From Conidiobolus incongruus B7586 (taxonomy: Eukaryota > Entomophthoromycota > Entomophthoromycetes > Entomophthorales > Conidiobolaceae): a stretch of DNA of 12,139 bases. Position 1 is the first letter of the stretch. Each line of letters begins with the position of its first letter. This document shows positions 1 to 8,553 of the stretch, piece by piece. The notes under the pieces are model-generated. The model saw nothing but the letters and a program-made list of their open reading frames with translations, had not been told where the DNA came from and searched no databases. The DNA is taken from NCBI GenBank assembly GCA_000697335.1, contig JNEM01006206.1:1-12139 (forward strand), read 5' to 3'. Made by a program: the position numbers and the translations under genes.

Positions 1-38
1 CCAATTTTAAAAAGTTAATTTTTTAATCAAAAAAACTA

Positions 39-62
39 ATATATATATATATATATATATAT
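39..62. repeat. (AT)12 microsatellite
   Basis: An uninterrupted run of alternating A and T, 24 bases long. It is a simple-sequence repeat of a kind expected in DNA this AT-rich, and nothing suggests a function. Confidence 0.9.
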
Positions 63-2499
63 TAAAAATATATAATTTCCTATTAACTTTGTATATATTT
101 ATTCATTTCAAACTAATAATATGTTTGAAAAATCAGAAATTAAAAAATTTCCCATTATTTCAAATTCAAGGTAATATAATATCAAACCAAGTAGACTCAA
201 CTTTTCAAAAGCTCAATTTTTAATAAAATATTGAATTAAAATTAAATATTTTAATTCTTGCAAGATATATTTAATTTAACCAAAAAATCATATCAGGTTC
301 AAATAACCACAAAATCTAAACTTTGTTCAATTGAATTCAAAAATGAATCGCTTGAATTTTTAATTAAAATGTAAATCGAATATCAGAAAAAGATTATGGC
401 CCAAACTTTAGCTTGTAAGTACGCAATTTTAATAATTGATTACATAATAAGCATAAATATATTAAAAATTAATATAATAATTTTTTTTAGTTTTAAATTA
501 TTTAAGTATAAGAATAAATATATTAATTTCAATTGATATATATATTCCTATTCTTTCTTATAATATAACGAATATAAAATTTTTTTAAGAAAGTATACCA
601 AATAATAATTATTGTCAATTAGTATACACAAACCTAGTCTATTAATCAGGATATATTCATTTTGAATCAATTTATAAACTCTTAATTTTTTTTTAAAATT
701 TGCTTATTTTTGGCTTATAAATATAAATTATTATTTCAATATTCATATTATCAATTTAATTAATAGTTAATCAATACTATCAAAGTTTTAAACTCAATCA
801 AATTAGTTTTCAATTTAAAACAATATCAATTAAAATTCATATATCAATATATAAAAATTATTGATCGAATATAGAGCCAATATATCCTAAATTCCTATAT
901 TGATATAAGTATTTAATCATATTAAAAATGCTTTGAAGAAGATGTTAAAAAACTTATTAAACCATCGAAGTTACTTTGTATATATAATTAATAATAAATT
1001 ATTATCTGAGCTTTAATTAGATAAAAAGAACAATATAATTTTTATGTTCCTGCAAATAAATAATTTATCAAAAATTTTTCAATATTGTTTTGAAAAAATC
1101 TTGAATAAAATATTAATTAATAAATATAAATCTACTTTCTCTATTGTATAACTCTATACTTTTAGTTAATTTTCATTATTAATGACTATATTCTGACTAA
1201 TTTTTATATATTTTTGCGAATTATTTCTTTTTAAAATTTTATTATAGGAGATTATAGATTATAAATTCAATATTTATGTAACTTAATAAGCTAAATAATA
1301 TCTTTGAAATAATAACACTTATAAGCTTAAGTAAATTTAAATATGAACTAATATATATTTTAACTAGAATATTAATAAATAATAAATCCAGGTTCATCAT
1401 GTTAGCTATTAAATATATACTTAAATAATGATTGATTTGAAGAAAATATAAAATCAATTGATTCATATTATATGATTAATAATAATAATAAATCATGATA
1501 GTAGTATTTTGTTAATTAAAAACTTTATCTCTTTAGACTAATCATTATTAATTTTCAAATGAGTTCAATAAAATTAAAATTTTGTCAATTTAACCCTGTA
1601 AAATTTATGACATTAAAAATTATTTTATTTCTATAGAGCTGTAAATTATTAGTATATAGTTATTTATATTGATTTTCTTATTAATATAATATTATTTACA
1701 CTCTAGGGTATAGAATTTATTTTAGTCTTGAAGGTATTAAAAATAAGTATTTGAAGAATTATTTGATCAATAAATATTATCATATATAAGTAAAAAATAT
1801 TTAATACCGTAAATGATATCAAATAACTATATAGTTGAAATTTAAGAATATAAAGGATCAGGTTAAAAAATGACTCAATAGAGATTTACAATGGCAATCA
1901 CATCATATGTAATATTTATACATAATATTCAACATAAAATTTTTGGAGAATTCAATACCGAGATGACTCTTTTTAGAGAGTTTGGCAAGTGATGGTTTCA
2001 AACACTGATAATGAAAATTAGAAATAAAGTTAATTTCTAAAATAAATTTTAGAATTAAATATTTTGATATTAAAATTTATTTTATAAAAACAAGTCAAGT
2101 AATTTAAGGCTTATAAAGTTTATAAAAGATAATTGAATCATCAAGTCAGAATAATATATCTTTAAAATTGAATATTTTAATGATTTGGTAAACTCTTAAT
2201 TAAAAGTTGTAATTTGGTATTTTACTATATGTATATCCATTTATACAAAAAGTAATGAAGTAATAATCAAGAAAATGGTAAAATTGCAACAACGAAAGAA
2301 AATTTCATTTATCCATGTCAAATAACAAATAAATATCTGTGAATAGGTTACTGATTTATAATTACTAAGCATTTGCAATGTGAATTATAGCCCGGTATCC
2401 ACAAATAATTCGTAACACAATATGCTCAATATAAATATATCTATAAGTTGATACATATTTAGCAATTTATTTCATATGGCAATTTCTTATTTACATATA

Positions 2500-2511
2500 A
2501 ATTACGTAATT
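2500..2511. promoter_or_regulatory. TTACGTAA palindrome (bZIP/Yap-type site?)
   Basis: A perfect 12-base palindrome with core TTACGTAA. This core is the known recognition sequence of fungal Yap-type bZIP factors. It lies about 870 bp before gene A, far for a fungal upstream element, and AT-rich sequence yields such words by chance now and then, so function is uncertain. A second copy lies in front of gene C. Confidence 0.25.
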
Positions 2512-3298
2512 TACCAAATCCAATTAAAAAATTGTAGTCCGAAAATTTCCGAAGCATTTTAAAAAATTGACAGGTGTAAAACGTAATTTTATTTTGACTT
2601 TTGGGTGAGAATTTTCAATCCCAATATTTGAATATTATTATTTTAAAATGCCCAACAGTTGAATTGGTTTATATTAAATTATTTAGTTTATATTATATTA
2701 ATTTAACATAAACCAGCCCTTTTAATTATTTGTTCTACTTTATTTAAACTGAAACATTAACATTGATTGGAATATCTATAGTGCAAAACAATGTCTTCAG
2801 CATTTATATTCAATAGCCAAATTAACCCAAATCCTAATCTATATTTTGATTAATGTCAATATATAAAATCCAATAAAAACCAATCAAAAACATACATATG
2901 GTATATTATATTTGAAAATATATTTTCTCAACTCTCTCAATTTTTGATATCTATAAGCTTTATCAGTTCAATTTATCTCAATCCATGAACAATCAAAATT
3001 GGGATCATATTGTGATTAATATATTTTTAGCTCATTATACAAAGATTGATAATATATTATTTTTAGATAATTAAACATTGCATAAGTAATACTTATTAGG
3101 TAATTATTACAGTATTGACTATAACAAGCGAAGGATTGTTCATTTTTAATATATCTAGAATAGTTCAGAATATAATTGAATGCTGTTATTAATACATATG
3201 TTAATATTGACTGCTTTATATGTTATGAATAAAGTTTAAAACTTGAATAAAATAACAAAGATTGAATAGAAGCGATCGTAACTATTGGCCAAAATGCC

Positions 3299-3306
3299 AT
3301 ATAAAA
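3299..3306 (+). promoter_or_regulatory. TATA box of family gene A
   Basis: The octamer ATATAAAA followed by GG lies 72 bp before the ATG at 3371. TATA-like octamers occupy the same place, 73-79 bp upstream, in genes B, C and D, which supports both the box and the choice of start codon. About 33 bp downstream there is GATCAAC (3332-3338), similar to the ATCATCA element found 29-31 bp after the TATA box in the paralogues, so transcription probably starts near 3330. Confidence 0.6.
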
Positions 3307-3370
3307 GGACTCCATTTCAATGGATTTATTTGATCAACTACACTATATTTTCAAATTACCATTATTCCAA

Positions 3371-3541
3371 ATGAGAACTATTAATTTACATCGCATCGCT
3401 CTCTTTGAAACATTCACTATCGATCCCAAACTACGTCAAAAAGTCTTTCCAGAGTCAGCCAGAAGCAGTTTAAATTCGAGCAAGAGACAGATATACACTT
3501 CCGAATCAAAGCGTTTTAAAGTCAAATTTCCTTGGCTTTGA
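3371..3541 (+). CDS. Small protein family member A (56 aa, FTIDPK / KFPW[FL] type)
   Basis: This intronless gene encodes 56 residues and is the most divergent intact copy among A, B and C; it agrees with C at 37 of 56 positions. In order it shows an N-terminal block ending FETFTIDPK (residues 12-20), a short FP spacer, the serine motif ARSSL (30-34) and the basic-aromatic tail KRFKVKFPWL (47-56). There is no signal peptide or membrane segment. The frame is open back to an ATG at 3320, which would add 17 residues. I prefer 3371 because it gives exactly the length of B and C, and because 3320 is only 21 bp after the TATA box and probably lies upstream of the transcript start. It differs from its paralogues at residues 7-8 (HR for QQ) and in ending with Leu. 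Its function is unknown. The protein is soluble and charged; the tail could bind a membrane or a partner, but that is a guess. Confidence 0.75.
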   Translation: MRTINLHRIALFETFTIDPKLRQKVFPESARSSLNSSKRQIYTSESKRFKVKFPWL

Positions 3542-3629
3542 AATCTGAATCAAGATTTTAATTCCTAATTTCAATCAGCTAGCAAATTTCAATTTTTGCA
3601 TTATAATACTATTCATTTCATATCGCCAT

Positions 3630-3637
3630 TGTAAATA
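3630..3637 (+). promoter_or_regulatory. Puf/Pumilio-type 3'UTR element of gene A
   Basis: TGTAAATA lies 89 bp after the stop codon of A and overlaps an AATAAA at 3634-3639. In RNA, UGUAAAUA is the known consensus for Puf-family RNA-binding proteins. The same octamer occurs after B and C. The preceding bases TATCGCCA resemble TATCGCAA before the site in B, so this may be an inherited part of the duplicated unit. Confidence 0.45.
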
Positions 3638-4359
3638 AATTTGTTCTGTTTACTAAATTATTTAGATTATTTTCTTTAATACATTAATTTTGTAATCAAA
3701 TATATAAATATTAAGTTTCAATAGATTTTCAGAATAATAGCTATTTGCAATGTTCTTAAATGGATAAGTATATATTTAAGTGGCAAGCTACAATTTTTTA
3801 TTTCTTCACCCAACTAGATTCAAAAAATACTCATCTGTCATATTAAATTGATCTTTAATATTACAGAAACTTTGTAAATCGCCAATAAATCGGCATATGA
3901 AAATAATCAGTATACTGACTATTTGTGTTGCATTTTATTATTCAATTCTTCGTGCCATATCGTATCTTTTACTAACAATGTAAGATATAAAAACATCAAG
4001 ACATTAAATATGCCTTTGAATTGCCTTACTTTGATAAATGATATTCCCAAATGATGTCATCAAAATATCCGAAACCCCAAAAATCTTTGTGTAGTACGTT
4101 TGTATTCATCTAGTGCCTGCATAAATGGTAAAAATTATCCAATTGGCAATTTTTTCTAAAGTATCCGATTGAAAAAAAAAATGCAGTTAAAAGATTTAAA
4201 ATGTAGCGAATAATAAAGAATAATGGCTTTCGGGTATTAATGGCTAAATATGTAAGGTGAGAATTTCATAAAACTTTGTAATTCCGAAAATAGTAACACA
4301 AGGAACGTTTAGTCAAATATTGAGTTCATGAGAATTTTGATCCCTTATGAAATTAGTGG
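3638..4359. other. Intergenic spacer between A and B
   Basis: About 720 bp without an open frame of interest. The part 3860-4140 is a little richer in G and C than the surroundings but has stops in all frames and no similarity I can see to the small gene family. It must contain the end of the A transcript and the upstream control region of B. A CGGGTA word at about 4230 recurs upstream of gene D near 11735, but two short words are weak evidence. Confidence 0.5.
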
Positions 4360-4367
4360 TATATAAA
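4360..4367 (+). promoter_or_regulatory. TATA box of family gene B
   Basis: The canonical octamer TATATAAA lies 79 bp before the ATG of B. The ATCATCA element starts 31 bp downstream. The same arrangement is seen in C and D. Confidence 0.7.
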
Positions 4368-4390
4368 CAATTGAAATGATCTATATTTTC

Positions 4391-4404
4391 ATCATCAATT
4401 CGAA
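4391..4404 (+). promoter_or_regulatory. Putative initiator element of gene B (ATCATCA)
   Basis: ATCATCAATTCGAA begins 31 bp after the TATA box and 48 bp before the ATG. Gene C has the near-identical ATCATCAGTTCAAA at exactly the same distance from its ATG. The position matches where transcription usually starts relative to a TATA box, so I read it as the initiator or first transcribed bases. This is inferred from position and conservation only. Confidence 0.5.
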
Positions 4405-4438
4405 TTATTAAGTCAAATCTCAAGTAAATAATATCAAA

Positions 4439-4609
4439 ATGGCCTCCATCTGTCCTCAACAAATCGCTCTCATCGAAACTTTTACCATCGATCCCAAGAT
4501 GCGCGAGCAAGTCTTTCCAGGATCTGCCAGAAGCAGTTTAGAATCAACCTCAGGATATCATCAAGAATCTGAGCCCAAGCGTTTTAAGTTCAAGTTTCCC
4601 TGGTTTTAA
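4439..4609 (+). CDS. Small protein family member B (56 aa)
   Basis: This intronless 56-residue gene is the clearest member of the family. It has a QQIAL helix-like start (7-11), the box ETFTIDPKMRE (13-23), FPGSARSSLES (26-36), a variable Ser/Glu/Gln stretch, then KRFKFKFPWF (47-56). The coding part is visibly richer in G and C than its flanks. Compared with C, 41 of 56 residues are identical and 12 of those shared codons differ only synonymously (for example CCC/CCT, AAG/AAA, ATC/ATT), which indicates selection for the protein. The ATG has A at -3 and is the only sensible start. No signal peptide, cysteine pattern or membrane span is present (one Cys at residue 5). It stands alone with its own promoter, not in an operon. 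I do not recognise the family; the repeated Arg-Ser-Ser motif could be a kinase target and the tail a docking peptide, both unproven. Confidence 0.85.
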   Translation: MASICPQQIALIETFTIDPKMREQVFPGSARSSLESTSGYHQESEPKRFKFKFPWF

Positions 4610-4665
4610 TTCACTTGCATTCATCCATCTCCTTCAAGTATAAGACTGTGTCTATCGCAAAAAGT

Positions 4666-4673
4666 TGTAAATA
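4666..4673 (+). promoter_or_regulatory. Puf/Pumilio-type 3'UTR element of gene B
   Basis: TGTAAATA lies 57 bp after the stop codon of B, soon followed by a TA repeat (about 4680-4692) and an AATAAA-containing stretch near 4722 that could serve polyadenylation. It matches the Puf binding consensus and the sites after A and C. Confidence 0.45.
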
Positions 4674-5958
4674 ACTATTATATATATATATATCATCATT
4701 CATTTATACATTTTATATAATTAATAAAAAGTTATACCATTAAAATACGATTTAATAGCATTCTTATTATTCATTTAAGTTTAATATTTTAAGGAAATGA
4801 TTATAATTAACTATTTCTTATACTTCAATTCAACTTTTTGAATAATTGGAGTTTCCAAAGTCGCAAACCAAATGGCAATAATCTAATCAATCCAACTTTT
4901 GATATGTTTGAATTGATTGTATATACAAAATAATTACATCAATATTGTAAATTTGTATTATCACATCGATTCATTTATAAGACTATGATTAAGAATAGTC
5001 ATATCATGTGTAATAATATTAAGCTTCAATATCAATTTAAAGTATGCAAGGGTTAGAAATGATGCCAATGCAAGAATAAAATTTTCAAGAAGGATGTTAT
5101 GATGCTAAGTAATCCTGTTGAATAGACACGAGATAAATTTTAAATTCATTTTACTATGATAATTTTCTTTTTATTCTATTTATAATATTGAAACATTGTA
5201 TAATAACCTATATTTCAATCATTACAAAATGACTTGTTAAAGCAATCTTTATATTTTTCTATTAAAAATATTATTATTGTTGAAATTTCTAGAATAATTT
5301 TATTCAATAAATATGGCAGCTAATAATTATGATTTAGTATCATCTTCATTGATATTGTTCTTTTAATACTACATATAGGCATTATTTATATGCACTAATC
5401 ATTGATAAAGCTAACCCAATAATCTATTATTTCAATTACAATGTTAATAATTGTCACTTGTCCAAACACTGACACTGAATTATATAATTTATTTTTAATC
5501 AAAAAATTATGATAAATATCAAACATAATAATGATCAACTATTCAGTAAGTTAAATATAGCTATCAATGGATAAATCTTATATTTTTAAAATTGGCTGAC
5601 TTGGAAATAATATTTAATATAACTTTAATCAATTAATAAAATAAAGTATGATGTAATGAATAGGCGATGTAACCTAGCAAAAATGATAAACCCTCTTCAT
5701 CAATCAATTGGCAATGTTCCACAATAAGATACCATTTCTCCATTTGGTAAATTGTTTCCAAACTGATAAATATAGAATTGATTAAAAAGATTAAAATAAG
5801 TGCAAATGACAATCCAGAATAATACAAATTCGGAATATTACGTAATCAAATATATTAAAATATTCACATATCCATAAGTCCTCAAACACTGTATGATCTA
5901 TTATAAACTATTACTAATAATATTAATAATATCTATCTACGCATTAGTTATTTTGGTG
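4674..5958. other. Intergenic spacer between B and C
   Basis: About 1.3 kb without a supportable gene. A 64-codon frame on the minus strand (5633-5827) encodes a peptide with a hydrophobic first third, but I find no TATA-like arrangement or family similarity to back it. The last 300 bp contain the upstream region of C, with a TTACGTAA word at 5838. Confidence 0.5.
5838..5845. promoter_or_regulatory. TTACGTAA palindrome upstream of gene C
   Basis: A perfect Yap/bZIP-type octamer about 120 bp before the TATA box of C, a typical distance for a fungal upstream activating site. The same octamer is at 2502-2509. No exact copy lies directly in front of A, B or D; D has only TTACGCA half-matches near 11645, so a shared role is not shown. 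Confidence 0.3.
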
Positions 5959-5966
5959 TATATAAA
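5959..5966 (+). promoter_or_regulatory. TATA box of family gene C
   Basis: TATATAAA followed by GGG, 78 bp before the ATG of C and 30 bp before the ATCATCA element. Spacing and sequence match gene B almost exactly. Confidence 0.7.
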
Positions 5967-5988
5967 GGGATGATTTCGTTAGTAGTTG

Positions 5989-6002
5989 ATCATCAGTTCA
6001 AA
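5989..6002 (+). promoter_or_regulatory. Putative initiator element of gene C (ATCATCA)
   Basis: ATCATCAGTTCAAA differs from the element of gene B at two of 14 bases and sits at the identical distance of 48 bp from the ATG. Conservation in otherwise diverged leader sequence suggests it marks the transcription start or has a role in the leader. Confidence 0.5.
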
Positions 6003-6036
6003 CTCATTACTTATACCATAAGCGATTACAAATAAA

Positions 6037-6207
6037 ATGGCCACTATCAGTTTACAACAAATCGCACTCTTCGAAACCTTTACCATTGATCCTAAATTAC
6101 GCGAACAAGAGTTCCTAGGATCAACGAGAAGCAGTCTAGAATCATCTACAAGATCTCATCAAGAAGCTGAATCCAAACGTTTTAAGCTAAAGTTTCCATG
6201 GTTTTAA
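6037..6207 (+). CDS. Small protein family member C (56 aa)
   Basis: This intronless gene encodes 56 residues. It begins with ISLQQIAL (4-11), shared almost exactly with D, followed by FETFTIDPKLRE (12-23), the serine motif TRSSLES (30-36), a short Ser/His/Gln/Glu stretch and KRFKLKFPWF (47-56). Residue 27 is Leu where A, B and D have the Pro of FP; the codon is CTA against CCA in A and B, a single C-to-T change. The start is fixed by the conserved N-terminus, an A-rich leader (AAAA before ATG) and the TATA/initiator arrangement upstream. It has its own 3' TGTAAATA element. The next gene downstream is the tRNA-Gln gene, about 540 bp away. Its function is unknown. The lack of a signal peptide points to an intracellular protein. 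Confidence 0.85.
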   Translation: MATISLQQIALFETFTIDPKLREQEFLGSTRSSLESSTRSHQEAESKRFKLKFPWF

Positions 6208-6248
6208 TTTCTCTATCCTTTATTGGAATCCAATATCAAAATAATCCT

Positions 6249-6256
6249 TGTAAATA
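6249..6256 (+). promoter_or_regulatory. Puf/Pumilio-type 3'UTR element of gene C
   Basis: TGTAAATA lies 42 bp after the stop codon of C; a further partial match, TGTAAAAC, follows within 15 bp. An AATAAA at about 6304 could be a polyadenylation signal. Confidence 0.45.
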
Positions 6257-6749
6257 TCATTGTAAAACATTTTCTAAACATGCATCTAGAACTCTAAATT
6301 GATTAATAAATATTATTATAAAGTCAATAATCTTTTTGTTAAAAAAGTATTTGAAAATTTTTCATTTTTTTAATATATGAATCTTTGTTCAATTGAAAGA
6401 ATAAAATGATTAATATATCTAATAATGAATCGATATAAGGATTCATTTTATAATAAAAATTGCTATAAGCCAACAAATACACATTATATAGAATTGTTAT
6501 ACAAAATAACAATAAAAACTTGTAAAGAGCAAAATAAACGTTAGAATTAAATTATTGGGGCTTTTAAATAGGGTTAAAATTGCTTGTATAGTAATGTACT
6601 ATTCTGGTTGCAAAGTTAAAAATGTTATTGATTAAAGTTTGAAAAGAAGGTATTGAAATAATTTAATAATGAAATTTAAATTGTTAATCGTATGTATTTG
6701 TTATAATTTTGAATAACCATTAAAGTCATTGAAGGTATTTATTTAGTGT
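6257..6749. other. Intergenic spacer between gene C and the tRNA gene
   Basis: About 490 bp of AT-rich DNA with no open frame worth reporting and no repeat of note. It holds the presumed 3' end of C and the 5' flank of the tRNA gene. Confidence 0.5.
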
Positions 6750-6820
6750 GCTCCGCTGGTGTAATGGTTAGCACTCAGGACTTTGAATCCTGCGATCTGA
6801 GTTCGATTCTCAGGCAGAGC
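6750..6820 (+). tRNA. tRNA-Gln(UUG)
   Basis: A 71-base cloverleaf can be drawn by hand. The acceptor stem pairs GCTCCGC with GCAGAGC, six of seven pairs. The D arm region contains the A-box-like TGGTGTAATGG. The anticodon stem CAGGA/TCCTG closes the loop CTTTGAA with anticodon TTG at 6783-6785. The T arm is CTGAG-TTCGATT-CTCAG, carrying the B box. There is no intron and no encoded CCA, as in eukaryotic nuclear genes. The fifth acceptor pair is C-A instead of a Watson-Crick pair, which may reflect a G-to-A change. The gene reads codon CAA and is followed at once by a run of T. Confidence 0.96.
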
Positions 6821-6826
6821 TTTTTT
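6821..6826 (+). terminator. RNA polymerase III T-run terminator
   Basis: Six T residues follow the last base of the tRNA gene directly, the standard Pol III stop signal. Confidence 0.9.
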
Positions 6827-7292
6827 GGATTTTAAACTAAATATTATACATTTCTTTATAATAGATTTAACTAACATTTCAATATTATTCACTTTTGATA
6901 CATCGTTTAATTTTATATTTTGCTTTGTGACATACTAATCTAAAACGAATCAAATAATTTTATCTTACACGTATTTCAAATTTTAAATTTCAAATTCAAT
7001 AATAATGTATTTTTTTAAATTAAATGCACTAACAACATAAGAACGTATAATAATCAATTACACATTTACTTTTACAAACACAAAATAACCAGTGGAAGAT
7101 CAAAATCGTGTAAGGTAGTATATAATTATATGATTTTTATAAAGTTGAAATAATAAAAACTATTTTAACCTAAGCCATGATTTATAATATTAATTTTTTG
7201 TTTGCTATTTCAAATTCAATAAAAATAGAATATAATACCACAGATTACACATAAAGGGTTATATAATCATAATAATTAACATCCGTTTTACA
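6827..7292. other. Intergenic spacer after the tRNA gene
   Basis: About 470 bp of AT-rich sequence without a supportable feature. It is the 3' flank of the minus-strand family copy. I find no TGTAAATA on the minus strand close behind that copy. Confidence 0.45.
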
Positions 7293-7462
7293 TTAATTCC
7301 ATAGGAATTTGAACTCGGTCGTTCTGGAACTTATGATAGGACTCGAGCTTATTGTAGAATCAATACTATTACAACTGGATCCAGGGAATGTGATTTCACG
7401 TTGCTTAGAGTCAATAATCAAGTTTTCCAAAGTGTAAATTTGATATAACTAATGGTAGACAT
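7293..7462 (-). pseudogene. Frameshifted member of the small protein family (copy P)
   Basis: Read on the minus strand, 170 bases align end to end with gene D. The ATG at 7462 opens MSTI; at codon 5 the alignment needs one extra T (AGTTA here, AGTTTA in C and D). After that the frame is open for 51 codons to a TAA in the expected place, so the intact form would have had 56 residues like A-C. Recognisable parts are TLENLIIDSKQREITFPG, NSIDST and the tail FKFLWN. In the 32-residue core from the Leu after the shift, 23 positions match D, so D and P form a subgroup. Residues fixed in all other copies are changed: FTIDPK reads LIIDSK, the Arg of the serine motif is Cys, and FPW is FLW. Most of these need C-to-T changes on the coding strand. 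It is probably a decayed gene, although the single T lies in a homopolymer and could be an assembly error. Confidence 0.75.
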
Positions 7463-8040
7463 TTGATAATAAATTGATTATGATGATTGATATTTGATAG
7501 GAAATCCGTGAGTGCTATCAAACTCAATATGTATTATAGTCCTTAGACTTGATTTATAATTTTCATGCGGCTGTTTAGGCTAAATGGTCATATATATTTC
7601 TAGCTTAGTTTCCTTAATCTTTCAATAGCGATTAAATTCACTGCTTCTAGTATCACACTACAACCTTATTTGACACAGGTCATTTTGATTAGAAGCGTTA
7701 ATAGTGATGAAACAAGAAACATGGCTGAGTTTTTAAAGTTTAGTATAGGTAAGAATATAGAGCAAACTTGCAATTAATCGCAAAATATATAGAATATATT
7801 TAATAAACTAAAGATTGGATACATTGCGAAATCCATCTACAACAAAATCCACCTGGTTTGATGAATTTGAGGATAAATGATTATTAAATCAAGTTCATTT
7901 GTTAAAATTTTCAATGAGTGATTTTCCAAAGCATGGGCTTTAGAATTCACTTCTAAATATAAAGTCTTAATCATCAATTTCTGGATTATTTTCAAAATGT
8001 AATTTTCAATTTTGAAGAACATTGATTGTATAATTTGTAA
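7463..8040. other. Upstream region of copy P and transition into the AT-rich block
   Basis: The first 100 bp are the former upstream region of copy P, with an ATCATCA word 25 bp before its ATG and no convincing TATA box at the family position. From about 7560 to 7830 base composition is closer to that of coding DNA, but stops interrupt all frames. A minus-strand frame at 7837-8022 (61 codons, Lys/Ile/Leu-rich) has no support. The last CpG before the large CpG-free tract is at 7827. Confidence 0.4.
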
Positions 8041-8553
8041 AATTTAAAATTGGTTGATAATTTTTCATATTATTACTATAAAATTAAATATTAGGAAATT
8101 TTTTAATTACTGATTCTTTAAATATATTATTGGTTTCAGAAAATAATATATAAAAAGCAAATAGGAAAATAAATAATTTTAAACTATATTAATTATATAT
8201 ATATTTATCAAAAATTAACTTTTGCAAATTTATTATAAAATTTGATCTTAAATTAAGTAGTGATTATTAGAATTTTTTATTTTAATATTAGTAATACTTA
8301 AGCATAAATTATTTAAAATCATTTAAAATCTACAAACAGCTTTTGAAAATGATTTTTTATTTGAATTAAGTATATATTATGGAGTAAATTATTTTATACC
8401 CAGAAGAAAAACTATATAAAATATTAAAATTTAGAAAATTAATTTCAATGATTATTTTTTGAATTATTAATAAAATAAAACAATATTTTAATAAACAGCC
8501 TTTTATTTCAACTAAAAAACTATTAAAATAATCTAATATTAGTTATATATATA

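Larger units (their letters stand above)
1..3290. other. AT-rich intergenic stretch without recognisable genes
   Basis: This stretch of about 3.3 kb is dominated by A and T, has stop codons in all frames at short intervals, and shows no open frame with coding character. The only longer frame (minus strand, about 74 codons near 1242-1466) is made almost wholly of Ile, Leu, Asn, Tyr and Ser, as random AT-rich DNA gives. CpG still occurs here (for example near 346, 567 and 865), unlike in the block after 8040. I see no tRNA, no copy of the small gene family and no clear long repeat. It contains an AT dinucleotide run and one TTACGTAA palindrome, listed separately. Confidence 0.6.

Noticed and set aside
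1242-1466. Minus-strand open frame of 74 codons
   Set aside because: Composition is almost only Ile, Leu, Asn, Tyr, Ser and Lys, as AT-rich noise gives. There is no promoter arrangement and no similarity to anything in the window.
2790-2852. Short frame ATG TCT TCA ... of 20 codons with a good AAAACA context, considered as a first exon
   Set aside because: No splice donor followed by a plausible second exon, and no family similarity.
2590-4275. Shared word GGTGAGAATTT near 2606 and 4256, considered as a duplicated promoter segment
   Set aside because: The match does not extend on either side, so chance is the simplest explanation.
4313-4510. Minus-strand open frame of 65 codons
   Set aside because: It overlaps the promoter and first half of gene B on the opposite strand, where the conserved family protein is encoded. 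It is a shadow frame.
5633-5827. Minus-strand open frame of 64 codons with a hydrophobic N-terminal third
   Set aside because: It could encode a small membrane peptide, but there is only one copy, no conserved motif, no recognisable core promoter, and long frames on this scale occur by chance over 12 kb.
7723-7755. ATG GCT GAG ... followed by GGTAAG, considered as a first exon with a donor site
   Set aside because: The exon would be only about nine codons, and no branch point, acceptor or downstream exon can be supported.
7837-8022. Minus-strand open frame of 61 codons
   Set aside because: Lys/Ile/Leu-rich, at the edge of the CpG-free block, with no motif and no promoter support.
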